DNA from: Gluconobacter oxydans
GTDB taxonomy: Bacteria > Pseudomonadota > Alphaproteobacteria > Acetobacterales > Acetobacteraceae
Length of the DNA: 64,000 nucleotides
Direction of reading: 5' to 3'
Assembly (NCBI RefSeq): GCF_006539685.1
Contig: NZ_BJNM01000006.1
Location: 40,973-104,972 of the forward strand
The translations under genes and the position numbers were made by a program. The first letter of the stretch is position 1. Each line of letters begins with the position of its first letter. Under the pieces are notes generated by a model. The model made no database searches. It saw only the letters and a program-made list of their open reading frames with translations, and had not been told where the DNA came from. Of this stretch, positions 1 to 9,280 are shown in pieces.

Positions 1-2
1 TC

Positions 3-1190
3 ACCATCCGCCTGTCCAGCTTCGTGCAGGAGACCGGATTCGCCGCCGAGCATTTCGTCGCCTGCCTCCGTCTGGCCTGCGACGCCCTGCGACGCCTTCA
101 CGCCGTGACCCGGATCGAACGCACAGGTGAGCTGCCCCTGTTCGATCTGCCCGCCCAGCCTGAAGACGAAGCCGCAGGCCTCATTCTCCTGAGCGATCTC
201 GATGCCTGCCTGGCAGCTCTTGGTCTGGACTATGACAGTGACGACGCCCGCAACGCAGCCTGTGCCATGGCCGCGCTCGCCACCACCGTAGCCCGCGCCG
301 GAACGAAACTGTCCCCGCCTTCCATTCCGGAATCGCCGCTGCCGGGACTGCGAACCATCGCATCCTCGGTCTGCGCTACCGAAGAGGGACGGCATTTCTG
401 CCCGATTGAAACCGGATTTTCTTCCCCGGCCCCGACCGAAGGCCTGCTGGGCGTCGAAACCTGCGGCCTCGCCCCGGCCTTCTCGCCTCTGCGCGAAGAT
501 GGACATCTGCGTGCGTCCACGTTGGCCCGGCTGGCCTGCCGTGGCCTGACGCCCGAATCCGCACTGGCGCTTGCACTGGCTGGCGAGACCCCGCTGCCGC
601 CCGTTCGTCCGCAGGCTCAGGCTGCCATGCACGCCGCCGTGAAGAACGTCGTGGACTTCCTGCCGGCGGTGCCGGAACCCGATCTGGCCGACCTTCAGGC
701 CAAGCTGGCCCGTGGCGTGCGCCGCCCGCTCCCCATGCGCCAGACCGGGTTCACCCAGCGCGCAGCCGTGGGCGGTCACAGTCTTTTCATGCGCACCAGC
801 GAGTTCGAGGACGGCACGCTCGGCGAGATCAGCCTCACCCCGCCCCGCGAGAGCCCAATGGCCCGCGGCCTGATGGACTGCCTCGGCCACGCCGTCAGCA
901 TCGGCTTGCAATATGGCGCTCCGCTGGAGGCCTTTGTGGAGCGATTCGCCTATACGCGCTTCGGCCCCGCAGGCACTGTTGAGGGTGATCCGTCCACGGC
1001 TTACGCGACCTCCATGCTCGATTACGCCTTCCGCACGCTGTCGGAAGCCTATCTGGGCGAGCACATGCCGGACGCCCCCCGCGTCGAACCCAGTTCGGAA
1101 GATCCAGCCCCCATGCTGCCCTTCGGACGCGGCTCCGGCGAAAGCCCGGAATGGAAGGACCGCGGGCGCCGCCTGAAACTGGTCAGCTAG
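3..1190 (+). CDS. nrdJ: C-terminal part of vitamin B12-dependent (class II) ribonucleotide reductase, TSCPD domain; 5' end outside window
   Basis: The reading frame is open from base 3, so the gene begins upstream of the window; the first internal start-like codon (GTG 24) is probably not the real start. The last ~150 residues contain the pattern of the TSCPD domain found at the C terminus of adenosylcobalamin-dependent ribonucleotide reductases (AVGGHSLFMRTSEFEDGTLG, then SIGLQYGAPLEAFVERF and FGPAG). The full enzyme reduces ribonucleotides to deoxyribonucleotides in the cytoplasm; the catalytic barrel is not in this window. The middle section is Ala/Pro-rich and poorly recognisable. It could instead be a separate TSCPD protein if the upstream frame stops, which cannot be checked here. 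Confidence 0.72.
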   Translation, partial: TIRLSSFVQETGFAAEHFVACLRLACDALRRLHAVTRIERTGELPLFDLPAQPEDEAAGLILLSDLDACLAALGLDYDSDDARNAACAMAALATTVARAGTKLSPPSIPESPLPGLRTIASSVCATEEGRHFCPIETGFSSPAPTEGLLGVETCGLAPAFSPLREDGHLRASTLARLACRGLTPESALALALAGETPLPPVRPQAQAAMHAAVKNVVDFLPAVPEPDLADLQAKLARGVRRPLPMRQTGFTQRAAVGGHSLFMRTSEFEDGTLGEISLTPPRESPMARGLMDCLGHAVSIGLQYGAPLEAFVERFAYTRFGPAGTVEGDPSTAYATSMLDYAFRTLSEAYLGEHMPDAPRVEPSSEDPAPMLPFGRGSGESPEWKDRGRRLKLVS

Positions 1191-1213
1191 GGCGAAAACG
1201 GGTTTCGATGGCT

Positions 1214-1259
1214 CCGGCGAGCAGAATACATTGACAGTCAACGGACTCGCCGGTAGCTA
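1214..1259 (+). promoter_or_regulatory. possible promoter/hairpin ahead of the F0 ATP synthase operon
   Basis: An 8-bp inverted repeat (CCGGCGAG 1214-1221, CTCGCCGG 1246-1253) brackets a TTGACA hexamer at 1231-1236. The match 17 bp downstream (TAGCTA, 1254-1259) to a -10 box is poor. The repeat may instead be the end of the upstream transcript. Low confidence in either role. Confidence 0.3.
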
Positions 1260-1333
1260 GCGCCTGCGCTGAGAAGGAATCCGGTTAAACGACCGGGTAA
1301 GAAGGATGCGTACAGGGTAAGGGATCAGACCTC

Positions 1334-1702
1334 ATGGGACACGCCCCTGCCGGTGACGACGGAAACTTCGACGAACGCCTGAGGCGTGCCCGTCAGAAGC
1401 TCGATCCCCGCTCAGGGGAATTCGCCGTAACCGACGAGGGCAATGGTGACAGTTCCATGTCATCCCTTGGACTGGCGATCCGCGTGGGAACGGACCTTGT
1501 GGCCGGGCTCGCGGTCGGTGTAGCCATAGGCTACGCGCTGGGTCACTGGTTCGGGTACAGGGCTCTGTTCCTGTCCGTTTTCGCCCTGGCAGGATGTGGT
1601 GCCGGCATGTTGAATGTCTGGCGGGTTTTGAAGGATTCGGACATGGTGTCCGGACCGAAAGATGACGGGAGAAGCCAGCGTGGCAGCCGGATCGACGATT
1701 GA
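1334..1702 (+). CDS. atpI: ATP synthase protein I (AtpI-like)
   Basis: A 122-residue protein with a charged N terminus (about residues 1-40) followed by two hydrophobic segments around residues 48-66 and 73-98, the layout of AtpI. AtpI is a small membrane protein that helps assemble the c-ring and is not part of the finished enzyme. It is the first gene of the F0 cluster and its 3' end overlaps atpB by 23 bases if atpB begins at GTG 1680. The assignment rests on size, topology and position more than on a unique motif. Confidence 0.82.
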   Translation: MGHAPAGDDGNFDERLRRARQKLDPRSGEFAVTDEGNGDSSMSSLGLAIRVGTDLVAGLAVGVAIGYALGHWFGYRALFLSVFALAGCGAGMLNVWRVLKDSDMVSGPKDDGRSQRGSRIDD

Positions 1703-2429
1703 CGCGCTCGGACAGTTCGAGCTCCATCCGGTTCTTGGACATCTGGGAGAAGCCCTGCGGTTCTCGCAGTCGCCACTGTTCATGCTGATCGCCGCTGCCG
1801 TCGTTCTGGTCTTCCTGTATGTCGGAATGCGCCCCGCCGCCGTCGTGCCGGGCCGCCTTCAGGCCGCCGCCGAGATCAGCTACGATTTCGTCCACGACCT
1901 CGCCGTCAGCACGATCGGTGAAAACGGCGCAACGTTCTTCCCGTTCGTCTTCGCGATCTTCTTCTTCATCCTGGCCGGCAACTATCTCGGCCTTCTGCCC
2001 TTCTCCTTCACGTACACCAGCCATATCGCCGTGACTTTCGGCCTGGCCATCATGGTGTTCATCATCTCGATCCTTGCCTCCATCCGTTTTCAGGGTGTCG
2101 GCTTCCTCAAGCACTTCCTGCCCGCTGGAACGCCTGTCTGGCTTGCTCCGCTGCTAGTGCCGATCGAGATCATCTCTTTCCTTTCGCGTCCGGTCAGCCT
2201 GTCGATCCGACTTTTCGCCAACATGGTGGCGGGTCACGTGCTTCTGGAAGTGTTTGCCGGCTTCACGATCATGCTCGCCGGTCTGGGCGCATTCGGCCAT
2301 GTCCTGGCCATCGCCCCGATCGCGATCAACATCGCGCTGACGGCCCTCGAACTGCTGGTGGGTGTGCTGCAGGCCTATGTGTTCGCCATCCTCACCTGTA
2401 TCTATCTGCGTGAGGCCGTCGCTCACTGA
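1680..2429 (+). CDS. atpB: F0F1 ATP synthase subunit a
   Basis: Subunit a forms the proton half-channels against the c-ring in the cytoplasmic membrane. The 249-residue product is strongly hydrophobic with five to six membrane segments. The family signature [17 protein letters not shown] contains the essential arginine (residue 177 from this start). GTG 1680 was chosen because GGAGAA lies 6 bases upstream; an in-frame ATG at 1662 would add six residues and lies deeper inside atpI. Overlap with atpI suggests translational coupling. Confidence 0.95.
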   Translation: MAAGSTIDALGQFELHPVLGHLGEALRFSQSPLFMLIAAAVVLVFLYVGMRPAAVVPGRLQAAAEISYDFVHDLAVSTIGENGATFFPFVFAIFFFILAGNYLGLLPFSFTYTSHIAVTFGLAIMVFIISILASIRFQGVGFLKHFLPAGTPVWLAPLLVPIEIISFLSRPVSLSIRLFANMVAGHVLLEVFAGFTIMLAGLGAFGHVLAIAPIAINIALTALELLVGVLQAYVFAILTCIYLREAVAH

Positions 2430-2481
2430 GCCACACCAGCTTCGCACTAACCCTTTAATCGACCCAACAAGGAACCTGACA

Positions 2482-2739
2482 ATGGACGTTCAAGCCGCTC
2501 ACGAATTCGGCATCAGCATCGCCCAGGCCGCCCGTGACCTCGGTGCCGGTATTGCCGTTTTCGCCCTCGCCGGTGTCGGCATGGGTCTCGGCAACATCTT
2601 CTCGACGCTGATCAGCTCGGTTGCACGCAACCCGGCCTCGCGTCCGCATGTCTTCGGCATCGGCATGCTGGGCTTCGCGCTGACGGAAGCCGTCGCGCTG
2701 TTCGCCCTGCTGATCGCCTTCCTGATCCTGTTCGCCTGA
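2482..2739 (+). CDS. atpE: F0F1 ATP synthase subunit c
   Basis: The 85-residue c-ring proteolipid has two hydrophobic helices joined by the polar loop ARNPASRP. The ion-binding carboxylate is E69 in the second helix ([14 protein letters not shown]). The start at 2482 follows AAGGA and gives the normal c-subunit length; the frame is open further upstream but that part belongs to the atpB 3' region. No sodium-type Q/T ligand pattern is obvious, so proton coupling is the default reading. Confidence 0.97.
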   Translation: MDVQAAHEFGISIAQAARDLGAGIAVFALAGVGMGLGNIFSTLISSVARNPASRPHVFGIGMLGFALTEAVALFALLIAFLILFA

Positions 2740-2747
2740 GGTCGAAC

Positions 2748-3308
2748 ATGTACCGTACGCCACGCCTCTTCCTGTTCGCCGCTCCGCTTGCGGCCGTGCC
2801 GGGCCGTGCCGTGGCTGCGGGCATGCCACAGCTGAACTTCCACGATCCGCTGCTGATCGGACAGGTCGTCTGGGGAGCCGTCATCTTTGGCGGCTTCTAT
2901 CTCGCCCTGAGCCGCTTCGCACTGCCGCGTGTCGAACGGGTGCTGACCAACCGTCGGACCCGGATCCAGAACGATCTGGATGTTGCCCGCAAGGCCAAGG
3001 CTGAAGCTGACCGCGCCAGCGCGGAACTCCTCAGCGCCCGTCATGAAGCAGCCGAGCAGGCCCGCGCCCATGTGGAGCGGATCCAGAGCGAAGCCCGCGC
3101 CAACGCGGAAGCTCACGCTGCGGAAACGGCCAAGCGCCTCGAAGCCGAGATCGCCAGCGCCGAGACCCGAATCACCCAGTCCCGTGAACAGGCCCTGTCC
3201 AGCCTGTCCGAGATCGCCACCAGCACCACCCAGGATCTGGTTTCGCGTCTGATCGGCACGCAGGACGAACAGACTGTCGCCAGCGCCGTCAAACGCGTCA
3301 GCGCCTAA
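2748..3308 (+). CDS. atpF2: F0F1 ATP synthase subunit b'
   Basis: 186 residues: a cleavable-looking hydrophobic N terminus (1-24), then PQLNFHDPLLIGQVVWGA leading into one membrane helix, then a long charged coiled-coil rich in Ala, Glu and Arg. This is the b' form that pairs with b in photosynthetic and many alphaproteobacterial ATP synthases to make a heterodimeric peripheral stalk. It begins 8 bases after the atpE stop and ends 10 bases before the b gene. The gene symbol varies between annotations (atpF2, atpG, atpX). Confidence 0.9.
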   Translation: MYRTPRLFLFAAPLAAVPGRAVAAGMPQLNFHDPLLIGQVVWGAVIFGGFYLALSRFALPRVERVLTNRRTRIQNDLDVARKAKAEADRASAELLSARHEAAEQARAHVERIQSEARANAEAHAAETAKRLEAEIASAETRITQSREQALSSLSEIATSTTQDLVSRLIGTQDEQTVASAVKRVSA

Positions 3309-3318
3309 GGAGACGAAG

Positions 3319-3819
3319 ATGTTCCACGATCCCCGGTTCTGGACCGCCCTCGCCTTCGTCCTGTTCTTCGTCATTTTCGGGCGCAAGCTCTGGGTCGCCA
3401 TCACCGGCCATCTGGATGCGCGCGCCGACAGCGTCCGCCACGACCTCGACGAGGCAGCCCGCCTGCGTCGCGAAGCCGAGCAGATGCTGGAAGATGCCAA
3501 CCGCGAGCGTGAGAAGACCCTGGCCGAAACACAGGCCATGCTTGCACGCTCCGAAGCCGAGGCCGCCGGTCTGGCAGAACGCGCCCGCAAGGATGCCGAA
3601 GCCGCCGCAGCCCGTTACGAAAAGATGGCGCAGGATCGCATTCACGCAGCCGAACGTTCGGCCATCCGTGAGATCCAGGATCGCGCTGCCCAGATCGCCG
3701 TTGCCGCAGCCCGCGACGTCGTGTCGACCCGTCTGACGGAGAGCCCCGACATCGCTGCAACCCTGATCGACAAGGGCATCGACAGCCTGCCGGAAGCCCT
3801 TCGGCGCTCCGCTGCCTGA
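3319..3819 (+). CDS. atpF: F0F1 ATP synthase subunit b
   Basis: 166 residues: one N-terminal membrane helix (about 8-25, FWTALAFVLFFVIFG) and a charged coiled-coil to the C terminus, the stator stalk that joins F0 to F1. AAGGAG lies just ahead of the ATG. It is the last ATP synthase gene here; the F1 genes are not in the window, consistent with the split atp arrangement of alphaproteobacteria. A glycosyltransferase gene begins 4 bases after its stop codon. Confidence 0.93.
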   Translation: MFHDPRFWTALAFVLFFVIFGRKLWVAITGHLDARADSVRHDLDEAARLRREAEQMLEDANREREKTLAETQAMLARSEAEAAGLAERARKDAEAAAARYEKMAQDRIHAAERSAIREIQDRAAQIAVAAARDVVSTRLTESPDIAATLIDKGIDSLPEALRRSAA

Positions 3820-3823
3820 TCCG

Positions 3824-4591
3824 ATGCCCACCTCCACGGTGCAAGGTTCCTCCCATGACGACGGACAGCCCACAAGGCTCTCCGTCGTCATGGCCGTTCT
3901 GAACGAGGCGGAAAACATTCTGCCGGTCTGTCAGGAACTGGCGGACACCTTCGGCGCCGATCCTTCCGTAGAAATCCTTGCGATCGACGACGGCAGCACC
4001 GACGCGACCGTCAAAAAGCTTCTGGAAGCCCGGCAGACGCTCCTGCCCCGCCTGCGCATCATCAGTCATCCAAAGCGTCTCGGAAAATCCGCCGCACTCC
4101 GCACCGGCATTACAGCCGCGAAGGGCCAGTGGATCGCCACCATTGATGGCGATGGTCAGGATGATCCGTCCGCTATCCTGAAAATGCTGGACCAGGCGAC
4201 ATCGGCTCCCGGCACAGCTCCTCTCGTTGTCGGCGTCCGGCGCAAGCGCAATGACCGCCTGTCCCGCCGGATCGCCACACGCCTTGCCAACGGCCTGCGT
4301 CGCCGCCTTCTGAACGACGGCTGCCCCGATACCGGCGCACCGCTCAAGCTGTTCTCCCGCGATCTCTTCCTGAAGATCCCGCAATTTGAAGGCGTCCACC
4401 GCTTTCTGCCTGCCCTTCTGGGGCATTACGGCGCACCGCTGATCTGCATCGAAGTCCAGCACCGGGCCCGACTGCACGGCAGCTCGAAATATACGAATTT
4501 CAACCGGGCCCTCGTGGGAATCCGTGACCTTCTGGGCGTCATGTGGCTTCAGAACCGCACGCACCTGCCCGATCATCTGACCGAACACTGA
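3824..4591 (+). CDS. family 2 glycosyltransferase, polyprenyl-phosphate hexose synthase (ArnC/DPM1-like)
   Basis: The GT-A fold begins at LSVVMAVLNEAENI (about residue 19), with AIDDGSTDATV near residue 52 and the metal-binding region TIDGDGQDDP near residue 103. The match is to the DPM1/ArnC group, which loads a sugar from a nucleotide donor onto a polyprenyl phosphate at the cytoplasmic face. The two C-terminal membrane helices of ArnC proper are absent. No good ribosome site precedes ATG 3824, so translation may be coupled to atpF 4 bases upstream. The ArnT-like gene downstream is the likely user of the lipid-linked sugar. The sugar is not determinable from sequence. Confidence 0.85.
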   Translation: MPTSTVQGSSHDDGQPTRLSVVMAVLNEAENILPVCQELADTFGADPSVEILAIDDGSTDATVKKLLEARQTLLPRLRIISHPKRLGKSAALRTGITAAKGQWIATIDGDGQDDPSAILKMLDQATSAPGTAPLVVGVRRKRNDRLSRRIATRLANGLRRRLLNDGCPDTGAPLKLFSRDLFLKIPQFEGVHRFLPALLGHYGAPLICIEVQHRARLHGSSKYTNFNRALVGIRDLLGVMWLQNRTHLPDHLTEH

Positions 4592-4664
4592 AGCCGTCAC
4601 CGGATCCGGACCTTCCGGGATCCTGCCGCATGCCCGGCCTGACAGAACGGCGCGGAGAGTCCCC

Positions 4665-6317
4665 ATGACCCTGAACCTCCGGCATTATGCTCTTCTCGGG
4701 CTGCTGGCCTTTCTGCTCGCGCTCCCCGGCCGTATGACGCTCCCGCCGCTTGATCGGGACGAGCCCCGCTACATGGAAGCATCCGAACAGATGCTTCTTT
4801 CCCACAACTTCATCGACGTCCGCTTCCAGGACAAACCACGCTATCTCCAGCCCGCCGGCATCTACTGGCTGGAAGCAGCCTCGACTGCCGCCACCGAAAA
4901 GATCTTTGGCCCGTCCGTCCTGCGCAAGACCTGGCCCTACCGGATTCCGAGCCTCCTCGCCGCAACCATCATCGTCCCGCTGACAGCGTGGATCGGCGCA
5001 ACGCTTTTCGGTGGCGCAACGGGCCTGATGGCGGCAGGGCTGCTGATGGTCTCAACCCTGTTCGTCGCCGAAAGCCACATGGCGACCATCGACACGGTCC
5101 TGCTGCTGGACATCCTGTGCATCGAAGCCGCCCTTCTCTGTGCTCTCACCGATCGGCAGAAGAACCGCCCCACTCATCTGCGGGTCGCAGTCGCCTACTG
5201 GCTCGCCCTCGGCGTCGGGCTCATGCTCAAAGGGCCGGTCGTCCTCATTCCAGGCTTCGGCACACCCCTGGCCCTGTGGTTTCTGGAAAAAGACCGCTCA
5301 TGGTGGTCCCGCCTGCGCCCGCGCTGGGGCTGGCTGCTCATGATTGCCGTGGTCGTTCCCTGGTGCGTCGCCATCGAGGTCATCAGCGGCGGAGATTTCT
5401 TCGCTCGCGCGGTCGGGCGCAACTTCCTGGGTAAAGTGGCCCATGGTCAGGAAGCCCACGGCCTTCCTCCCGGCTTCCATCTGCTGGTTTTCGGACTGGC
5501 CTTCTGGCCTGGCTCGCTGTTTGCCGCCATGGCAATTCCGGCAGTCTGGAAAAACCGCAAACTCCCGCAGGTCCGCTTCCTCCTCAGCTGGATCGTCCCG
5601 CACTGGCTGGTGTTCGAACTGATCGCCACCAAACTCCCGCATTACGTCCTGCCAACCTATCCGGCGATTGCCATCCTTACTGCCACAAGCCTCATGGCAT
5701 GGCGCCCTCCCACACTTTCACGATGGGCAAAGGCTCTTCTCGGGGTCTATGGCGTTCTGTGGGCGGTCATCGGCATCGCCTTCTGCCTCGCCGGCAGCAT
5801 CGCTCTGTACAAACTTGAGCACACATTCTCACTCTCCGCCCTGATCGCGCTGGGAGGATCCCTGCCCCTGATGCTCGGCGCCATCATGATGCTCCTGAAG
5901 CAGCAGCGGCGACAGGCAGCCTTCTGCGCCATGGGCGCAGCCGTCATTGCTCATGCCGGCCTGTTCCTGAGCGTGATTCCCAATCTCCAGACCATCCGTC
6001 TCAGCCCCCGGATTGCGGATCTCTTCGAAGACGTCCGCCCCTGCAATGACAGTGTTTTGATATCGTCATCCTATTCCGAGCCGAGCCTAGTCTTTCTCGT
6101 CGGTCCCAATACGCAGCTCATCGGCCCCGCAGCCGCAGCCGCATATCTACACGACCATCCCCAGTGCAGCCTGGCGCTGATCGATCGCCGGGACGAAGCC
6201 GTTTTTACACATGAACTTCTTGGTTACGGTCTGGATGTGGTGGAATACGGTCGTCTTGAAGGCCTCAATTATTCAAATGGCCATCATCTTGATCTTGGGC
6301 TCTTTGCCCCACGATAA
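4665..6317 (+). CDS. ArnT-like family 39 glycosyltransferase (lipid-linked sugar to lipid A/glycan)
   Basis: A 550-residue polytopic membrane protein. The N terminus has the first periplasmic-loop signature of ArnT/PMT-type enzymes, LDRDEPRYMEAS, followed by KPRYLQPAGIYWLEAAS; about ten hydrophobic segments follow. The family takes a sugar from undecaprenyl phosphate and adds it to lipid A or another periplasmic acceptor. The start follows GCGGAGAG. It pairs with the ArnC-like gene 73 bases upstream and the two probably form one modification pathway. The specific sugar (for example aminoarabinose or a hexose) is inferred only from the family. Confidence 0.85.
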   Translation: MTLNLRHYALLGLLAFLLALPGRMTLPPLDRDEPRYMEASEQMLLSHNFIDVRFQDKPRYLQPAGIYWLEAASTAATEKIFGPSVLRKTWPYRIPSLLAATIIVPLTAWIGATLFGGATGLMAAGLLMVSTLFVAESHMATIDTVLLLDILCIEAALLCALTDRQKNRPTHLRVAVAYWLALGVGLMLKGPVVLIPGFGTPLALWFLEKDRSWWSRLRPRWGWLLMIAVVVPWCVAIEVISGGDFFARAVGRNFLGKVAHGQEAHGLPPGFHLLVFGLAFWPGSLFAAMAIPAVWKNRKLPQVRFLLSWIVPHWLVFELIATKLPHYVLPTYPAIAILTATSLMAWRPPTLSRWAKALLGVYGVLWAVIGIAFCLAGSIALYKLEHTFSLSALIALGGSLPLMLGAIMMLLKQQRRQAAFCAMGAAVIAHAGLFLSVIPNLQTIRLSPRIADLFEDVRPCNDSVLISSSYSEPSLVFLVGPNTQLIGPAAAAAYLHDHPQCSLALIDRRDEAVFTHELLGYGLDVVEYGRLEGLNYSNGHHLDLGLFAPR

Positions 6318-6415
6318 GCCCGGAGAGCCTTCTGCGTTTCATGGAGGCCACAAAACCGAAATTCTCCCTGCTTCTTTCCCGATATTTTATGACTCGAAAT
6401 CGTCAGCAGAAAATA

Positions 6416-6444
6416 TTTGAATAAATCAATTTTTGTCCTATGCT
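6416..6444 (+). promoter_or_regulatory. candidate promoter for the large glycosyltransferase gene
   Basis: TTGAAT (6417-6422) and TATGCT (6439-6444) are separated by 16 bp within an AT-rich stretch (about 6360-6480) that contrasts with the GC-rich flanks. The start codon lies 52 bases further on. Confidence 0.4.
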
Positions 6445-6495
6445 TTGAACATTATATCCGAACTAAAGCATTGATAATTCACTGGGAGAGAATTG

Positions 6496-9126
6496 ATGAT
6501 AGTATGCCAAGTTGATGAATTTTCCGTTAACGGCATACGGGGCTGGGCCACAGACACTGAGAATCCTTCGCAGCCTGTCTTCCTGCATGCTCTGGCAGAC
6601 GGTCAGGAATTCCTCCAGTTCCAGTGCTCTGATCTTCGGGAAGATGTCCACGCCGCAGGAATCCAATCCAAAAATACCGGTTTCCACATCGCGATTCCCC
6701 CCCACCTGCTTGATGGAAAAAAACACAGTATAACCTTCAAAAACCGTCTCAAGCAGATCGAGATCTATTCACAAAATCAAAAGCTGGAATACATCTCCTT
6801 CTCCGGCAAACTCCCCGTGGAAACCCGCTCTTTCGTCGATGGCCTGAAACAGGGCGTCCTGAGCGGCTGGGTTGTCTGCGGCAATGACATTGAAGGCTGG
6901 AAAGGCAACCAGCAGATCCTCGTGACCTGTAATGGCCAGAAAATTGGCCAGCTTGAAGCCAACCGGTATCGGGGCGATGTAGGAAAAGCTCTCTCCTGCG
7001 ATCCCTACTGCGGTTTTCAGTTCTCCCCTCCCGAACTTTATCGCAAACCCTATCAGCAGGAATTCCGCTTCTACGTTCTGCCCGACATGATCGAGGTCAC
7101 GAACAGCCCTTGCCTGACCAGCTTCGTCACCGACGCACATGAATCCCTGATCATCGACGTGATCGACCAGATCGACGCCCTGCATGTGGAACTGACACGT
7201 TTACGCCGTCAGGTGCGGGAAATCCTGCCCCAGCCAGGATTCACGATCGCTGACTATCATTCCTGGGCGACAGCCTATTTCCCGGTCCTGCGCAAATATG
7301 TCGACCGTACGCGTGATGAGTCCGCTATCGACGGAAACCCACTGGTCAGCGTCGTCTGCCCGGTATGGAACCCCGATCTCACGGACTTTACGGCAGCCAT
7401 TCAAAGCGTCCTGTCCCAGACATGGCAGAACTGGGAACTTATTCTTGTCGATGACTGCAGCAAAAATCCTGAACTACGCGCGGTCATAGAAAATTTTGCC
7501 AAAACTGACGCCCGCATCAAACCGATCTTCCAGGAAAAGAATGGCGGCATCAGCATCGCCACCAACGCAGGCCTGGCAGCAGCCAAGGGGGAGTGGATCG
7601 CTTTCTTCGACCACGACGACCTGCTTGCAGATGTAGCCGTCGAATACATGCTGAGAGAGGCCACAAGAAGCCACGCCGATCTCATCTATTCAGATGAGGA
7701 CAAGATTGACGCCAGCGGGTACTACAGGGAACCTGCTTTCAAGACTGACTGGAATTACAGACTTCTTCTTGGTGTGAACTATGTCTGTCACTTCGTGATG
7801 ATCCGCCAGTCCGCCTTGCAGAATATCGGTGGGCTGAACAAGGAATATGATGGCGCGCAGGACCATGATTTCCTTCTCCGCGCCTCCGAACATATTCCGG
7901 CAGAAAAGATCCACCACGTTCCGGAAATCCTGTATCACTGGCGTATTACTGCCAATTCAACGGCTTCTGACATCGGCAACAAGCGCTATGCCATCGACGC
8001 TGGCATCAAGGCCGTCAGTGACCACCTTGTCCGTCGTAATCTGCCAGCCACAGTAGACTCCCAGCTGGGAATGACCCTCTATACCGTCAACTGGGACTTC
8101 AATCAGTCGCCGTCGGTTACGATCATCATCCCTTACAAAGATGAGATCGCGACAACGGCGCGTTGCCTGGACGCCATCCAGAAATATACCCGATATCCCA
8201 ATTACAAGGTCATTCTGGTCAACAACTGGTCCATCACAAAGGAAGCCGAGGCTTTCGCCCAAGCAGTCGACAAAATTCCCAATGTCGAAATCCTGACCAT
8301 CAAGGAACCGTTTAATTATTCCCGCATCAACAATCTGGCAGCAAAAGACGAAACCTCCGACTTTCTGCTGTTCCTGAATAATGATGTTTTTGTCGAGCAG
8401 GAAAACTGGCTTGAAATCCTGGTCAATGAAGCCCTTGCAGATCCGCTCGTAGCCATTGTTGGCGGTAAATTCGTTTATCCGAACCAGACAGTCCAGCATG
8501 CTGGCGTGCTTCTCGGAATCGGGGACGTTGCCGGCCATGCCCATGTCGGCATTCCGCGCGACGAAGGCGGCTATGCAGGTCGCGCCTATTTCCCTCAGGA
8601 AATTTCGGCCGTCACAGCCGCCGGGATGCTGATCCGTCGCCCGGCCTTCGAACTGGTCGGCGGTTTCGACGAAGAGCATCTGAAAGTTGCCTTCAACGAT
8701 ATCGACCTCTGCCTCAAGGTCCGGGATGCAGGTTACAAGGTCGTATGGACGCCTGACTTCTGCGCCGAGCATCATGAAAGCCTCAGCCGAGGCAGCGACG
8801 ACCGTCCGTCAACGGAACGCCGCTTCTTCCACGAAACGCAGTTCATGATTGAAAAATGGGGCAACACGCTCCGTACGGACCCGTTCTACAACCCGCACTT
8901 CACACTCGACCGTCAGGTCTTTTTTGACCTTACGATTCCGGGAGTGGATGAAACGCGTTATCCCCCCCTGGCATCAACCAGAAAGAAAATGCGTCCTCTC
9001 TGGCCCATCCCGACATTCACGATGGCGCCGAAAAAAACGCCTGAAAAACGTACGGCCAAGACCACAACGCCCAAAACCCGACAGAAAAAATCAACGACTT
9101 CAAGCCGAACCAGTAAGGCCGATTAA
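6496..9126 (+). CDS. large glycosyltransferase: duplicated N-terminal domain plus two GT2 domains
   Basis: 876 residues. Residues ~1-82 and ~103-200 look like two copies of one beta-rich module (G-x-GWA or SGWV near the start, then an R-x-DV step, then G-F and a Pro-containing end). The first GT2 domain starts near residue 283 (VSVVCPVWNPD) with FFDHDD as metal site and AQDHDFLLR downstream; the second starts near residue 545 (VTIIIPYKDE) with FLNNDVFV and ends in EHHESLSRG. The tail (~840-876) is Lys/Thr/Ser-rich. This architecture is common in O-antigen or exopolysaccharide synthesis proteins. GGGAG 5 bases ahead supports ATG 6496. Base composition is noticeably more AT-rich than the flanking core genes. 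Acceptor and sugar unknown. Confidence 0.85.
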   Translation: MIVCQVDEFSVNGIRGWATDTENPSQPVFLHALADGQEFLQFQCSDLREDVHAAGIQSKNTGFHIAIPPHLLDGKKHSITFKNRLKQIEIYSQNQKLEYISFSGKLPVETRSFVDGLKQGVLSGWVVCGNDIEGWKGNQQILVTCNGQKIGQLEANRYRGDVGKALSCDPYCGFQFSPPELYRKPYQQEFRFYVLPDMIEVTNSPCLTSFVTDAHESLIIDVIDQIDALHVELTRLRRQVREILPQPGFTIADYHSWATAYFPVLRKYVDRTRDESAIDGNPLVSVVCPVWNPDLTDFTAAIQSVLSQTWQNWELILVDDCSKNPELRAVIENFAKTDARIKPIFQEKNGGISIATNAGLAAAKGEWIAFFDHDDLLADVAVEYMLREATRSHADLIYSDEDKIDASGYYREPAFKTDWNYRLLLGVNYVCHFVMIRQSALQNIGGLNKEYDGAQDHDFLLRASEHIPAEKIHHVPEILYHWRITANSTASDIGNKRYAIDAGIKAVSDHLVRRNLPATVDSQLGMTLYTVNWDFNQSPSVTIIIPYKDEIATTARCLDAIQKYTRYPNYKVILVNNWSITKEAEAFAQAVDKIPNVEILTIKEPFNYSRINNLAAKDETSDFLLFLNNDVFVEQENWLEILVNEALADPLVAIVGGKFVYPNQTVQHAGVLLGIGDVAGHAHVGIPRDEGGYAGRAYFPQEISAVTAAGMLIRRPAFELVGGFDEEHLKVAFNDIDLCLKVRDAGYKVVWTPDFCAEHHESLSRGSDDRPSTERRFFHETQFMIEKWGNTLRTDPFYNPHFTLDRQVFFDLTIPGVDETRYPPLASTRKKMRPLWPIPTFTMAPKKTPEKRTAKTTTPKTRQKKSTTSSRTSKAD

Positions 9127-9153
9127 CCCGAGTACCCTTGGTTCATCAGACAT

Positions 9154-9186
9154 GCAGATGACCGCCTAAACAGAGCGGTCATCTGC
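9154..9186 (+). terminator. hairpin terminator after the glycosyltransferase gene
   Basis: A perfect 12-bp inverted repeat, GCAGATGACCGC (9154-9165) and GCGGTCATCTGC (9175-9186), with a 9-base loop, 28 bases after the stop. No T-run follows, so it may depend on Rho or act as an mRNA end-stabiliser. Confidence 0.55.
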
Positions 9187-9280
9187 AGTCGCCTTCTGCC
9201 GCCTGCCGCGATAGACACGACCAGTCAGCCTACGGGGCTTTTCTGCCCGCCTCACGCGTTTCTGAAAATGGGAACTGCCG

